Shown piece by piece: positions 1 through 6,680 of a DNA stretch of 9,873 bases. The notes under the pieces were generated by a model. The model searched no databases, had not been told where the DNA came from, and was given only the letters and a program-made list of their open reading frames with translations. The DNA is taken from the NCBI GenBank assembly GCA_035268985.1, contig DATFJV010000073.1, forward strand, positions 1-9,873, in the 5' to 3' direction. Position 1 is the stretch's first letter; each line of letters begins with the position of its first letter. The stretch is from JAAYHV01 sp035268985 (lineage in GTDB: Bacteria > Bacillota > Clostridia > Peptostreptococcales > Anaerovoracaceae). The translations under genes were made by a program, and so were the position numbers.

Positions 1-2
1 GC

Positions 3-146
3 CAATGGGGTGCAGGCGGATATGCTCCATTTGCAATTCTTTGTTGGTTGAATCCACTAGTATCAATCTTCTATGGTTTCACAGGAATCACAATGGAAAA
101 GATGACTGATGAACAGTATGAAAAGATTTTAGAAGAAAGAAGCTGA
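3..146 (+). CDS. C-terminal end of a membrane transporter, probably NhaC-type Na+/H+ antiporter (5' end outside window, frameshifted tail)
   Basis: The open frame enters at the left edge and reads GAGGYAPFAILCWLNPLVSI followed by FYGFTGITMEKM and a charged tail ending LEERS. The hydrophobic stretch with an NP and a YGFTG motif, followed by a short cytoplasmic tail, resembles the last transmembrane helix of NhaC-family Na+/H+ antiporters; this is recognition by eye of a 47-residue fragment, so the family is tentative. The frame stops at TGA 144-146. If one A is removed in the run AGAAGC near 140-142, the frame continues as AEEAAKALEA and stops at TAA 172-174. That is a very natural acidic/alanine tail, so a one-base insertion (or sequencing error) has probably cut the tail short. 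The loss should be harmless to the membrane core. The intrinsic terminator at 190 follows directly. Confidence 0.5.
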   Translation, partial: QWGAGGYAPFAILCWLNPLVSIFYGFTGITMEKMTDEQYEKILEERS

Positions 147-189
147 AGAAGCTGCTAAAGCATTAGAAGCTTAAATAAAGTTTTCCACG

Positions 190-223
190 CCACCGGCGAA
201 TAGCCGGTGGCTTTTTCTTTTTC
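190..223 (+). terminator. Intrinsic terminator of the transporter gene
   Basis: A perfect 8-bp GC-rich stem, CCACCGGC (190-197) with GCCGGTGG (203-210), has a 5-base loop and is followed by CTTTTTCTTTTT. It lies 16 bases after the restored stop of the transporter gene and 63 bases before coaBC, so it separates the two transcription units. Confidence 0.9.
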
Positions 224-227
224 CCAG

Positions 228-255
228 TTGAAAAATTGGTGTAATTTGGTATAAT
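228..255 (+). promoter_or_regulatory. Sigma-A type promoter of coaBC
   Basis: The -35 is TTGAAA (228-233). The -10 is a perfect TATAAT (250-255), 16 bp away, preceded by the extended -10 TG (247-248). It lies between the upstream terminator and coaBC, leaving about 25 bases of leader with the ribosome binding site AAGGAAGG at 274-281. Confidence 0.75.
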
Positions 256-285
256 GTTATCTAGAATAACAAAAAGGAAGGTGCT

Positions 286-1485
286 ATGAAAAAGATAAAT
301 CAGACAGTAATATTGGGAGTAACGTCTAGTATTGCGGCATATAAGATGACTGATGTGGCAAGTTCATTAGCTAAAGATGGATATGATGTTCACGTTATAA
401 TGACAAAAAATGCAACTGAAATAATTGCGCCACTTACATTCTCCACATTGACTGGAAATAAATGTATAGTGGATACTTTTGATAAAAATGCAGACTATGA
501 TGTTGCCCACGTGTCTTTAGCACAAAAAGCAGACCTTCTTTTTATAGCACCTGCTACTGCAAACACTATAGGGAAGCTCTCATATGGTATAGCAGACAAT
601 ATGCTTACAACTACAGCTTTGGCATGTACTTGTCCTAAAGTAATAGCACCTGCAATGAACACTGATATGTATATAAATCCTATAGTAAAGAATAATATTG
701 AGAGACTTAGAAGGTTTGGTTATGAAATAATAACGCCGGATAGTGGTATATTAGCTTGTAAAGATGTAGGATTAGGTAAACTGCCTAAGCCTGAAGTTTT
801 GTTAGAACATATATATAGATATACCTCCTATGAGAAGGATATGGAAGGTCTAAATGTTTTGGTAACAGCAGGAGCAACTATGGAAGCGATAGATCCAGTA
901 AGATATATAACTAATCATTCCAGTGGTAAAATGGGTTACGCATTAGCTAAAACCTGTATGCAAAGGGGCGCCAATGTAACCTTAATTTCAGGTAATATTT
1001 CAGTTGATAAATTGGAGCTTGTTAATGACATTAAGATTTGTTGTGCAAAAGAACTTTTTGAAGAAGTTAAAAAGAGCAAAGAAAATAGCGATATTATTAT
1101 AATGGCTGCAGCTGTTGCTGATTATCGGCCAAAGAAGTTTTATGACGGCAAGGTTAAAAAGAAAGATGAAGATTTATCAATTGAACTCGAGAGAACTGAT
1201 GATATACTTTCTTGGATAGGTCATGATAAAAAGGAGAAACAATATGTTTGTGGATTTTCCATGGAAACAGAAGATTTAATAAAAAATAGCCTAAAGAAAC
1301 TAGAAAAGAAAAATGCTGATATGATTGTTGCCAATAGTTTAAGTGATAAAGGCTCAGGCTTTAAGGGAGATACAAACATTGCAACCATATTAACAAGGAA
1401 TAAGAAAATAGAGTTACCATTGTTAGAAAAAACTGAAGTGGCAGAAAAAATAATTGATAATATACTTAACGAATATACATCTTAG
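286..1485 (+). CDS. coaBC: Bifunctional phosphopantothenoylcysteine decarboxylase / phosphopantothenate--cysteine ligase
   Basis: This enzyme carries out two consecutive cytosolic steps of coenzyme A synthesis: CTP-dependent joining of cysteine to 4'-phosphopantothenate (CoaB), then FMN-dependent decarboxylation to 4'-phosphopantetheine (CoaC). The CoaC flavoprotein domain spans about residues 5-178. It shows catalytic His75 (VAHVSL), the PAMN motif ending at Asn125, and the flexible-loop Cys158 (ILACKD). The CoaB domain runs from about 188 to the end, with VLVTAGAT, Asn210 in ITNHSSGKMGYA, AAAVADYRP (273-282) and Lys289 in the KVKKK segment. These residues fall at the numbers known for E. 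coli CoaBC, and 399 aa is the usual length, so the gene looks intact and functional. The start is fixed by AAGGAAGG four bases upstream of ATG. It has its own promoter and terminator and appears monocistronic. Confidence 0.97.
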   Translation: MKKINQTVILGVTSSIAAYKMTDVASSLAKDGYDVHVIMTKNATEIIAPLTFSTLTGNKCIVDTFDKNADYDVAHVSLAQKADLLFIAPATANTIGKLSYGIADNMLTTTALACTCPKVIAPAMNTDMYINPIVKNNIERLRRFGYEIITPDSGILACKDVGLGKLPKPEVLLEHIYRYTSYEKDMEGLNVLVTAGATMEAIDPVRYITNHSSGKMGYALAKTCMQRGANVTLISGNISVDKLELVNDIKICCAKELFEEVKKSKENSDIIIMAAAVADYRPKKFYDGKVKKKDEDLSIELERTDDILSWIGHDKKEKQYVCGFSMETEDLIKNSLKKLEKKNADMIVANSLSDKGSGFKGDTNIATILTRNKKIELPLLEKTEVAEKIIDNILNEYTS

Positions 1486-1501
1486 GGTGTATATTTTTTT
1501 T
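1472..1501 (+). terminator. Intrinsic terminator overlapping the coaBC stop codon
   Basis: AATATACA (1472-1479) pairs with TGTATATT (1488-1495) around an 8-base loop and is followed by TTTTTT. The left arm is still coaBC coding sequence, and the stop codon TAG (1483-1485) sits in the loop. The stem is AT-rich and so weak, but the U-tract is good and a new promoter begins immediately after it. Confidence 0.7.
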
Positions 1502-1505
1502 GCCC

Positions 1506-1534
1506 TTGACAAACATATATACATATAATAATAT
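1506..1534 (+). promoter_or_regulatory. Promoter of the arsR-type / disulfide reductase operon
   Basis: A perfect -35 TTGACA lies at 1506-1511. The best hexamer at 17 bp is TAATAT (1529-1534, four of six consensus bases). Two perfect TATAAT boxes are nearby, at 1524-1529 and 1540-1545, but they are 12 and 28 bp from the -35, so neither is ideally spaced. The -10 assignment is therefore uncertain, though a promoter here is very likely because the preceding gene ends in a terminator and two genes follow. Confidence 0.6.
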
Positions 1535-1545
1535 ATAGATATAAT
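1515..1545 (+). repeat. 15-bp tandem repeat in the promoter, candidate ArsR-family operator
   Basis: ATATATACATATAAT (1515-1529) is repeated as ATATATAGATATAAT (1531-1545). There is one mismatch (C/G at the eighth base) and the repeat period is 16 bp. The repeat covers the region between the -35 and the transcription start of the operon that encodes an ArsR-type repressor. Such repressors commonly bind AT-rich sites in their own promoters, so autoregulation here is a reasonable inference. Confidence 0.5.
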
Positions 1546-1567
1546 GATGTGTTATTAAATTAACAAC

Positions 1568-1573
1568 AGGAGG
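1568..1573 (+). promoter_or_regulatory. Perfect Shine-Dalgarno with no ATG/GTG/TTG in frame behind it
   Basis: AGGAGG is the best ribosome binding site in this region, yet the first in-frame ATG of the following gene lies 35 bases further on, at 1609. The frame is open back to TAA 1561-1563. The codon at ideal distance (8 bases) is ATA at 1582, one base from ATG; ATT at 1576 is too close. TTG at 1577 and ATG at 1592 are out of frame and stop almost at once. The true start may be the unusual ATA at 1582, giving nine extra residues (x-STYVKEPE before MFTKK), or the original start codon may have been lost. Confidence 0.65.
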
Positions 1574-1608
1574 CGATTGAGATAAGTACATATGTAAAAG
1601 AACCGGAA

Positions 1609-1881
1609 ATGTTTACAAAAAAAGCAGAAGTGTTAAAAGCGGTATCAAATCCTCAAAGACTATGTATAGTTAAAAAATTAATTGAAAATGATAAACTATG
1701 TGTAAATGACATGAAGGATTGTTTGGGGGAATCGCAGCCGAATGTTTCTCAACACATTTCCAAGTTAAAAGGAGTCGGAATTATAAAAGGGCAAAGGGAA
1801 GGCAAAAATATTTATTATTCAATATGTGACAATGAAACTGTTGAGACTTTAAAAGAAGTTATTGTTATTTTGTTTCCTTAA
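1609..1881 (+). CDS. ArsR/SmtB-family winged-helix transcriptional repressor
   Basis: This is a small DNA-binding protein of 90 aa from the first ATG, or about 99 aa if translation begins at ATA 1582 behind the perfect Shine-Dalgarno. The family signature is clear: helix 1-2 KAVSNPQRLCIVKKL (10-24), the segment LCVNDMKDCLG (30-40), the recognition helix QPNVSQHISKLKGVGII (43-59) and the beta-wing GQREGKNIYYSI (61-72). Cysteines are at 19, 31, 38 and 73. The metalloid-binding motif CVC of classical ArsR is CVN here, so arsenite sensing in the classical manner is not supported; metal or thiol/persulfide sensing through other cysteines is possible but unproven. The next gene, a disulfide reductase, starts 33 bases downstream without a terminator, so the two are surely co-transcribed. 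The repressor probably controls this operon through the tandem repeat upstream. Confidence 0.88.
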   Translation: MFTKKAEVLKAVSNPQRLCIVKKLIENDKLCVNDMKDCLGESQPNVSQHISKLKGVGIIKGQREGKNIYYSICDNETVETLKEVIVILFP

Positions 1882-1914
1882 GTGTAAGGTGTAAAAAAAA
1901 GGAGTTAAGCTATT

Positions 1915-3288
1915 ATGAAAAAGACTGATTTACTAATCGTTGGAGGTAGTGCAGGAGGACTTCTTGCAGCTAGTACAGCAAGAAAAGCATATGGTGATAT
2001 TGATATTACCATTGTAAGAGAAACTGAAAAAGTACTTGTTCCATGTGGGATACCATACATATTCGGAACTTTACATGCTACAGAAAAGGATATAATTCCT
2101 GATGCCGGGATATTAGATGCAGGAATTAATCTGGTTATTGATAAAGTTACTGAAATTGACAGAGAAGGCAAGACAGTTAAGCTAAGAGATGGTGAAGAAT
2201 ATGAATATAAGAAATTAATATTAGCAACAGGTTCTCTGCCATTAATTCCTAAATTTATACCTGGATATGATTTAGAAAACGTATTCCCAATTCTAAAAGA
2301 TAAAGCATATTTAGATAATGTTTTAAGTAAAATGGATGAATTTAATAACGTTGTTGTAATAGGAGGAGGATTCATTGGAGTAGAATTTTCCGAGCAAATG
2401 AAAAAAGTTGGAAAGAATGTAACTATTGTTGAGATGATGGATACATGTGTAGGGACAGCTTTTGATAAAGAATTCACTGAGGTATTAGAAGACTCCATGG
2501 CAGAAAATGGAATAAATATTAGAACTAGCACAAAAGTAGAGAAGATCATTGGTGATAATAAAGTAACTGGTGTTATGGTGGAAGGTGGCGAAATTATTCC
2601 TGCAGATATGGTTATTATGAGCATTGGTGTTAAGCCAAATACCGACGTTGGTAAAGCGGCAGGAATTAAAGTCAATGAAAAGGGTGCGTTTTTAGTTGAC
2701 CAGTATACTAGAACTAATGATCCTAATATATTTGCTGTAGGAGATTGTTCTGAAAAGAAATGCTTTTTTACAGGTAAAGATATACCAGTATTGTTGGCGT
2801 CAACAGCTGCAATGGAAGCGAAGATTGCAGGTTGCAATGTATTCCAACTAAGACTAGTTAGAGCAAACAAAGGTACGATAAGTTCATTTGCGACTAAAGT
2901 TTTTAATAAGACTTATGCTGCGGCAGGATTGACAGAAAAGAACACTTGTGATGAAGGCTTTATTACCATGATAGGAAAGTTTGAAACTATGGATAGGCAT
3001 CCAGGAACTTTACCGGATACTTCAAAAATTAAAATAAAAATCATCTTTTCAAAATGCTCAGGAGTTATCTTAGGGGCACAAGTAATAGGCGGAGATTCTG
3101 CGTGTGAGATTATCAATGTGCTTAGTATGGCCATACAAAAAGGTATGACAGCTACTGAATTAAACACATTCCAAGTCGCTACTCATCCTCTTGTTTCGGC
3201 GGCACCTACAGCATATCCTATTAATGCAGCTGCATTGGATGCATTATCTACAAATTGTAGACATTTAAATGAAGAACTAAATATTTAG
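1915..3288 (+). CDS. FAD-dependent pyridine nucleotide-disulfide oxidoreductase (CoA-disulfide reductase / NADH oxidase family)
   Basis: This is a cytosolic flavoenzyme that moves electrons from NAD(P)H through FAD to a disulfide, polysulfide or oxygen. The FAD-binding Rossmann fold starts at residue 6 (LLIVGGSAGG). A single redox cysteine, Cys44, sits in VPCGIPY, the motif of the CoA-disulfide reductase/NADH oxidase branch, not the CxxxxC of lipoamide dehydrogenases. The NAD(P)H-binding fold is VVVIGGGFIGVEF (146-158) and the second FAD motif is FAVGDCSE (273-280). The dimerisation domain covers about 325-445 and ends with THPLVSAAPTAYP, typical of the archaeal/clostridial NADH oxidase-like members. 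No rhodanese or TusA domain is fused. The start is set by AAGGAG (1899-1904), ten bases before ATG. Co-transcription with an ArsR-type repressor suggests induction by a thiol, sulfur or metal stress. The true substrate cannot be read from sequence. Confidence 0.9.
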   Translation: MKKTDLLIVGGSAGGLLAASTARKAYGDIDITIVRETEKVLVPCGIPYIFGTLHATEKDIIPDAGILDAGINLVIDKVTEIDREGKTVKLRDGEEYEYKKLILATGSLPLIPKFIPGYDLENVFPILKDKAYLDNVLSKMDEFNNVVVIGGGFIGVEFSEQMKKVGKNVTIVEMMDTCVGTAFDKEFTEVLEDSMAENGINIRTSTKVEKIIGDNKVTGVMVEGGEIIPADMVIMSIGVKPNTDVGKAAGIKVNEKGAFLVDQYTRTNDPNIFAVGDCSEKKCFFTGKDIPVLLASTAAMEAKIAGCNVFQLRLVRANKGTISSFATKVFNKTYAAAGLTEKNTCDEGFITMIGKFETMDRHPGTLPDTSKIKIKIIFSKCSGVILGAQVIGGDSACEIINVLSMAIQKGMTATELNTFQVATHPLVSAAPTAYPINAAALDALSTNCRHLNEELNI

Positions 3289-3303
3289 CAATATAAGTAG
3301 CAT

Positions 3304-3347
3304 TCCCGGTATAATCGTAACGATTATGCCGGGATTATTTGTTTTTT
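3304..3347 (+). terminator. Strong intrinsic terminator of the arsR/disulfide reductase operon
   Basis: The 14-bp stem consists of TCCCGGTATAATCG (3304-3317) and CGATTATGCCGGGA (3321-3334), with one T-G wobble and a TAA loop. It is followed by TTATTTGTTTTTT. It begins 16 bases after the reductase stop codon. Confidence 0.92.
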
Positions 3348-3378
3348 GATCATAGTGTGGTATCATTAAAAAAAGGTA

Positions 3379-3693
3379 ATGGTATTCTTAAAGAATTATG
3401 GACTAAGTTAAGATTTTTTAAATGAAGCGAAAATGTATAATGAGGTTTATAAATTGGCCAAAGTATCTGTCAAGTTTGGATAAGAATTGTATATTGATGC
3501 AGATTATCCTGCTGTTGGGAATTTGTTATGATATAAATTGAAAAGATAGTTCAACTATTCATGAGTTTCTTAATAGAAAAAGCGCTTTTGAAAGAAGAGC
3601 CGTAGTAATTAAAGGGCAAGTACAAATTGTGCTGCAAATATTGGTATTGTTTTTATATGTATGTCACTCAATAAAAAATTTCAATTAAAATAG
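3379..3693 (+). pseudogene. Probable decayed gene, identity unknown
   Basis: From ATG 3379 the translation reads like protein but is broken. MVFLKNYGLS stops at TAA 3409; DFLNEAKMYNEVYKLAKVSV continues in the same phase to TAA 3481; ELYIDADYPAVGNLL then stops at TGA 3529. The sense moves to a second phase from about 3527 (YDIN, a TGA, then KDSSTIHEFLNRKSAFERRA through VVIKG). It returns to the first phase as STNCAANIGIVFICMSLNKK, ending at TAG 3691. Two in-phase TAA stops, one TGA and two phase changes in about 300 bases, joined by long stretches free of stops, fit an old coding sequence accumulating mutations. I do not recognise the family. The alternative is plain AT-rich non-coding DNA, in which open stretches of this size can arise by chance. 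Confidence 0.35.
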
Positions 3694-3706
3694 ATTAGAA
3701 GGGTAC

Positions 3707-3910
3707 TTGTTTATAAACTATGAAAGCGGTGCAATACCAGTTATATTAATTGTCAAATCTGATTTATTTAATAATATAGTACTGTTAAAATCTGAAGTTT
3801 TAATGTGCCGCCTTTTACGCATATTGTTGAGATATCTTATAAAGTATATATTAAGGATAACTTGCTCAACATTTAACTTAGGGTGTAACAGTATATATAA
3901 GAACGAATGA
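3707..3910 (+). pseudogene. Doubtful 67-codon open frame, perhaps a continuation of the decayed gene
   Basis: The frame opens with TTG 3707 shortly after AGAAGGG (3697-3703). It encodes NYESGAIPVILIVKSDLF followed by leucine- and isoleucine-rich sequence and TCSTFNLGCNSIYKNE, and stops at TGA 3908-3910. The spacing of the possible ribosome binding site (3 bases) is too short and no family is recognised. It follows the broken sequence at 3379-3693 on the same strand, so it may be a further fragment of the same lost gene. Between 3911 and 3954 I see only the leader and ribosome binding site of the next gene. Confidence 0.2.
3873..3901 (+). promoter_or_regulatory. Possible promoter of the iron-sulfur protein / histidine kinase unit
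   Basis: TTAACT (3873-3878, four of six -35 consensus bases) and TATAAG (3896-3901, five of six -10 bases) are 17 bp apart and would give a leader of about 45 bases before ATG 3955. No better pair is visible just upstream, but AT-rich sequence makes such matches common. Confidence 0.3.
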
Positions 3911-3954
3911 TAAGCAACAAAAGATTAATATCAACAAATAGGGGTAAATAATAA

Positions 3955-4860
3955 ATGATTAGCAAAAATGATATAAAAAAAATAGCAAAAGAAAACTTAA
4001 TAGATGAAATAAGATTTATTGATGCTTTAGAATATGAACCAAAGGAAATTTTTCAAGGCAGAATGCCAAGAGACATAATGCCAGAAGCAAAAAGCGTTAT
4101 AGTTACCTTAATTTATATTGGTTCAGTGGAATTAAAAGGCTTTGATGATTTAAAACATGCTAGAATAAGCAAACTAGCCCTATCAGGCTTTTATTCTAAT
4201 ATAGTTAGACCAATGAAAGGCATATATAACTATTTATTAGATAATGGACATAAAGCAAAAATCGTGGATGGTGAAGAATCGGAAGAGACTATATCTCTTA
4301 AAGGTGTAGCAGTGAAAGCTGGCCTAGGTTGGATTGGCAGGAATGCATTACTTATCAATAAAGATTATGGTAGTTTTATCGCACTAGGTGCCATAATAAC
4401 TGATGCTGATTTGGCGGAAAAAAATATTAATAAAGAATTGAGTTGTCCAGTAAACTGTCATGAATGTCAAAAAGCATGTCCTACACTAGCTAATAAAAGT
4501 GACAAAGTATTAGATAGACCAAATTGCATTTCTGACTATCTTGAAAGTGCCGATGTTATTTTAAATCAAGGGGTTGATTTAGATAATTATTTTTATGAAT
4601 GTGATATATGCCAATTGGTTTGCCCATATAATTTGAAGCAAATTCAAAAACCGCTAAAGACACCTTTTGGTGATTTCTTTGAATCTTTAAATGTAATGGC
4701 AGATGAATTCTCCTTTGATAGATTATTAAATATTACCGAAGAAGAGTATGAAAAAGAAATATTAAAATACTTTTATGGTTTTGAATTACCATATGAAATG
4801 TTTAAAAGAAATATTAAAATGACCTATGCTGGGGTTAGTGAAAGAATATCTAAAGGATAA
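3955..4860 (+). CDS. QueG-like double [4Fe-4S] cluster protein (epoxyqueuosine reductase superfamily)
   Basis: This is a cytosolic iron-sulfur protein of 301 aa. The core KGVAVKAGLGWIGRNALLI (117-135) and YGSFIALGAIITD (138-150) is the conserved cobalamin/substrate region of the QueG superfamily. Eight cysteines ligate two [4Fe-4S] clusters: C164, C168, C171 and C175 (CPVNCHECQKACP), then C191, C216, C219 and C223 (CDICQLVCP). Differences from true QueG are that the GRDYH-like segment is absent (LSGFYSNIV stands there), the motif after Cys191 is ISDYLES instead of ISYLT, and there is no HEAT-repeat tail. It therefore belongs with the clostridial QueG-like paralogs of unknown function, and database labels of epoxyqueuosine reductase should be doubted. 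Related corrinoid/[4Fe-4S] enzymes include reductive dehalogenases. The ribosome binding site is AGGGG (3940-3944), and a histidine kinase starts 17 bases after the stop. Confidence 0.85.
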   Translation: MISKNDIKKIAKENLIDEIRFIDALEYEPKEIFQGRMPRDIMPEAKSVIVTLIYIGSVELKGFDDLKHARISKLALSGFYSNIVRPMKGIYNYLLDNGHKAKIVDGEESEETISLKGVAVKAGLGWIGRNALLINKDYGSFIALGAIITDADLAEKNINKELSCPVNCHECQKACPTLANKSDKVLDRPNCISDYLESADVILNQGVDLDNYFYECDICQLVCPYNLKQIQKPLKTPFGDFFESLNVMADEFSFDRLLNITEEEYEKEILKYFYGFELPYEMFKRNIKMTYAGVSERISKG

Positions 4861-4877
4861 ACCTAGAAAGGGGATTT

Positions 4878-6644
4878 ATGATAAATTACCAAGAATTAGT
4901 AAGACCTGGAGACCACATGGTATTACTATATAATGATGAAAATGATGTGGTAAAACCTGTTGTAGAGTTTATGGTAGCATCTTTAGACAGAAATGAAAGG
5001 TGTATTTATGTGTCCGGAGACACAAACATGAAGATGCTAAAAAATACGCTAGGTAAATATATTGACATAGATGAAAGAATAGAGAAAAAGGATTTGTTTT
5101 TGCTAAACAAGGAAAATGCTTATGCTAAAGATGGAGAATTTGAACCTGACAAAATGATAGAACTAATATTAAGCTTGACCGAAGAATCTTTAGAACTAGG
5201 TTATAGCGGTATGTCAATTACAGGAGAATTGAGTTGGGTATTGGATTATGGATCAGGAATTGACAAAATAATTGAATATGAATGGAAATTAAATGAAAGG
5301 GTTTTTACAAAGAAGGAACTAACTGCATTATGTAGGTATAATCTAAACAAGTTTGAAGATGAAATGATTACTAACATAATACAACTTCATCCTATCGTTG
5401 TATATAAAGATAAGATCCATGAAAATCCATATTATTTACCCCCAGATGGATACAAGGAACGTAATTTGCTTAAATATCAAGTTGCGACATGGCTAAAAAA
5501 TATCGATGAGTTCTCCAATATAAAGAGTAAGTTTGACAAAGAAATTCGTAGGATAGAAATGGAAAGTGAATCAAAATCAGACTTCATGTCGAAGATATCC
5601 CATGATATGAAAACGCCTTTGAGTGCAATAATCAGCTTATCAGAATTTGGATCTGAGGAAATCAAAGATATAAAAGGCCAAGAGTATTTTAATGAAATCA
5701 AAGGAAGCGCAGAGTATCTTCTTAGTCTTATGAACGATATTTTGGATTATCAAAAATTAAAGAACAATGGGGTTGAAGTAGTAAGTGAAAACACAAATAT
5801 TTTAAGCTTATTAAATAGTGTTAAAACAATAATTAATCCGCAAGCAATTAAGAAAAAATTAGAGTTTAATGCTACTTTTGATTTTGGTGTTGAACAAACT
5901 GTATATAAATTGGATTTAAAAAAAGTATCACAAATTCTTATAAACATATTAAGCAATTCAATTAAATATACTGAGCCCGGTGGTACTATTTCATGGAAAG
6001 CAACTATAGAATCTGCAGATGGTACATATTATTTGTTTAACATAATAGAGGATACAGGGGTAGGAATGTCCACGCAGTTCCAAAGGCATATGTTCGATAG
6101 CTTTGCACAAGAAGAAAATATATTAACCCAATCTGAAGGAGGAACAGGCTTAGGACTACCTATAGTTAAGCAACTAATCGAAATAATGAAGGGTGAAATT
6201 AAAGTAGAAAGCGGGCTTAAGCGAGGTACTAAGGTTGAAATTACTTTACCTTTATTAGAAGCAGAAAAAGCAATTGAAAAGAAGATTAATGTCGCCCTAT
6301 TAGAAGGAAAGAATATATTAATATGCGAAGATGTTGAAATAAACTCTAGAATTTTAATGAAACATTTAGAAAAAACTGGTGCAAATATTGACATTGTTAA
6401 AAATGGTATTGAGGCTGTTGGTAGGGTTAAAGTTGTAGGGTATGATTTGATTTTTATGGATTTAAGAATGCCTTTAATGAACGGCCATGAAGCAACAAGC
6501 GAGATAAGAAAATTTAATTCCACTGTTCCTATAATAATTGTTTCTGCAGATAACGATAAGGAATGTGATATTGAAGCAAATGCATTTTTATCTAAGCCAA
6601 TTGATAAATACAATCTATTCAAAACGATTGAAAGTTTGATATAA
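4878..6644 (+). CDS. Soluble hybrid histidine kinase with N-terminal MEDS domain and C-terminal receiver
   Basis: This is a 588-aa cytoplasmic sensor with no signal peptide or membrane helix. Residues about 9-190 form a MEDS-type domain (RPGDHMVLLYNDENDVV at the start), the sensory domain named after the methylotroph regulator DcmR. A short coiled linker (about 205-235) leads to HisKA with the phospho-acceptor His242 (SHDMKTPLSAI). The ATPase has an N-box ending in NSIKY (360-364), EDTGVGMS (391-398) and GTGLGL (422-427). The receiver (479-588) keeps the acidic pair E484/D485, phospho-acceptor D528 (FMDLRMP), S556 and K573, so both kinase and receiver look active. There is no output domain, HPt domain or response regulator nearby, so the phosphorelay partner must be elsewhere. 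AAAGGGG (4867-4873) precedes ATG closely, and co-transcription with the iron-sulfur protein is likely. The signal sensed is unknown. Confidence 0.92.
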   Translation: MINYQELVRPGDHMVLLYNDENDVVKPVVEFMVASLDRNERCIYVSGDTNMKMLKNTLGKYIDIDERIEKKDLFLLNKENAYAKDGEFEPDKMIELILSLTEESLELGYSGMSITGELSWVLDYGSGIDKIIEYEWKLNERVFTKKELTALCRYNLNKFEDEMITNIIQLHPIVVYKDKIHENPYYLPPDGYKERNLLKYQVATWLKNIDEFSNIKSKFDKEIRRIEMESESKSDFMSKISHDMKTPLSAIISLSEFGSEEIKDIKGQEYFNEIKGSAEYLLSLMNDILDYQKLKNNGVEVVSENTNILSLLNSVKTIINPQAIKKKLEFNATFDFGVEQTVYKLDLKKVSQILINILSNSIKYTEPGGTISWKATIESADGTYYLFNIIEDTGVGMSTQFQRHMFDSFAQEENILTQSEGGTGLGLPIVKQLIEIMKGEIKVESGLKRGTKVEITLPLLEAEKAIEKKINVALLEGKNILICEDVEINSRILMKHLEKTGANIDIVKNGIEAVGRVKVVGYDLIFMDLRMPLMNGHEATSEIRKFNSTVPIIIVSADNDKECDIEANAFLSKPIDKYNLFKTIESLI

Positions 6645-6675
6645 AAAAAGTGAGGAACTTTTGTTCCTCACTTTT
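6643..6675. terminator. Bidirectional intrinsic terminator between convergent units
   Basis: The perfect 13-bp stem AAAAGTGAGGAAC (6646-6658) / GTTCCTCACTTTT (6663-6675) has a TTTT loop. Read leftwards it is followed by TTTTTTT (complement of 6643-6649). Read rightwards the U-tract is the end of the stem. It lies between the kinase stop and the last opuC gene and serves both. Confidence 0.9.
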
Positions 6676-6680
6676 AATCT

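Noticed and set aside
1905..2870. Long open frame on the - strand within the disulfide reductase gene
   Set aside because: It is the antisense of a gene with clear FAD, NAD and redox-cysteine motifs; the translated product is low-complexity Ser/Ile/Pro-rich and has no ribosome binding site context.
3955..4860. Calling this gene queG outright
   Set aside because: The eight cluster cysteines and the GLGWIG core fit the superfamily, but the GRDYH-like and ISYLT motifs of true epoxyqueuosine reductase are not present.
6029..6622. 197-codon open frame on the - strand inside the histidine kinase gene
   Set aside because: It is antisense to the ATPase and receiver domains, whose motifs are all intact on the + strand.
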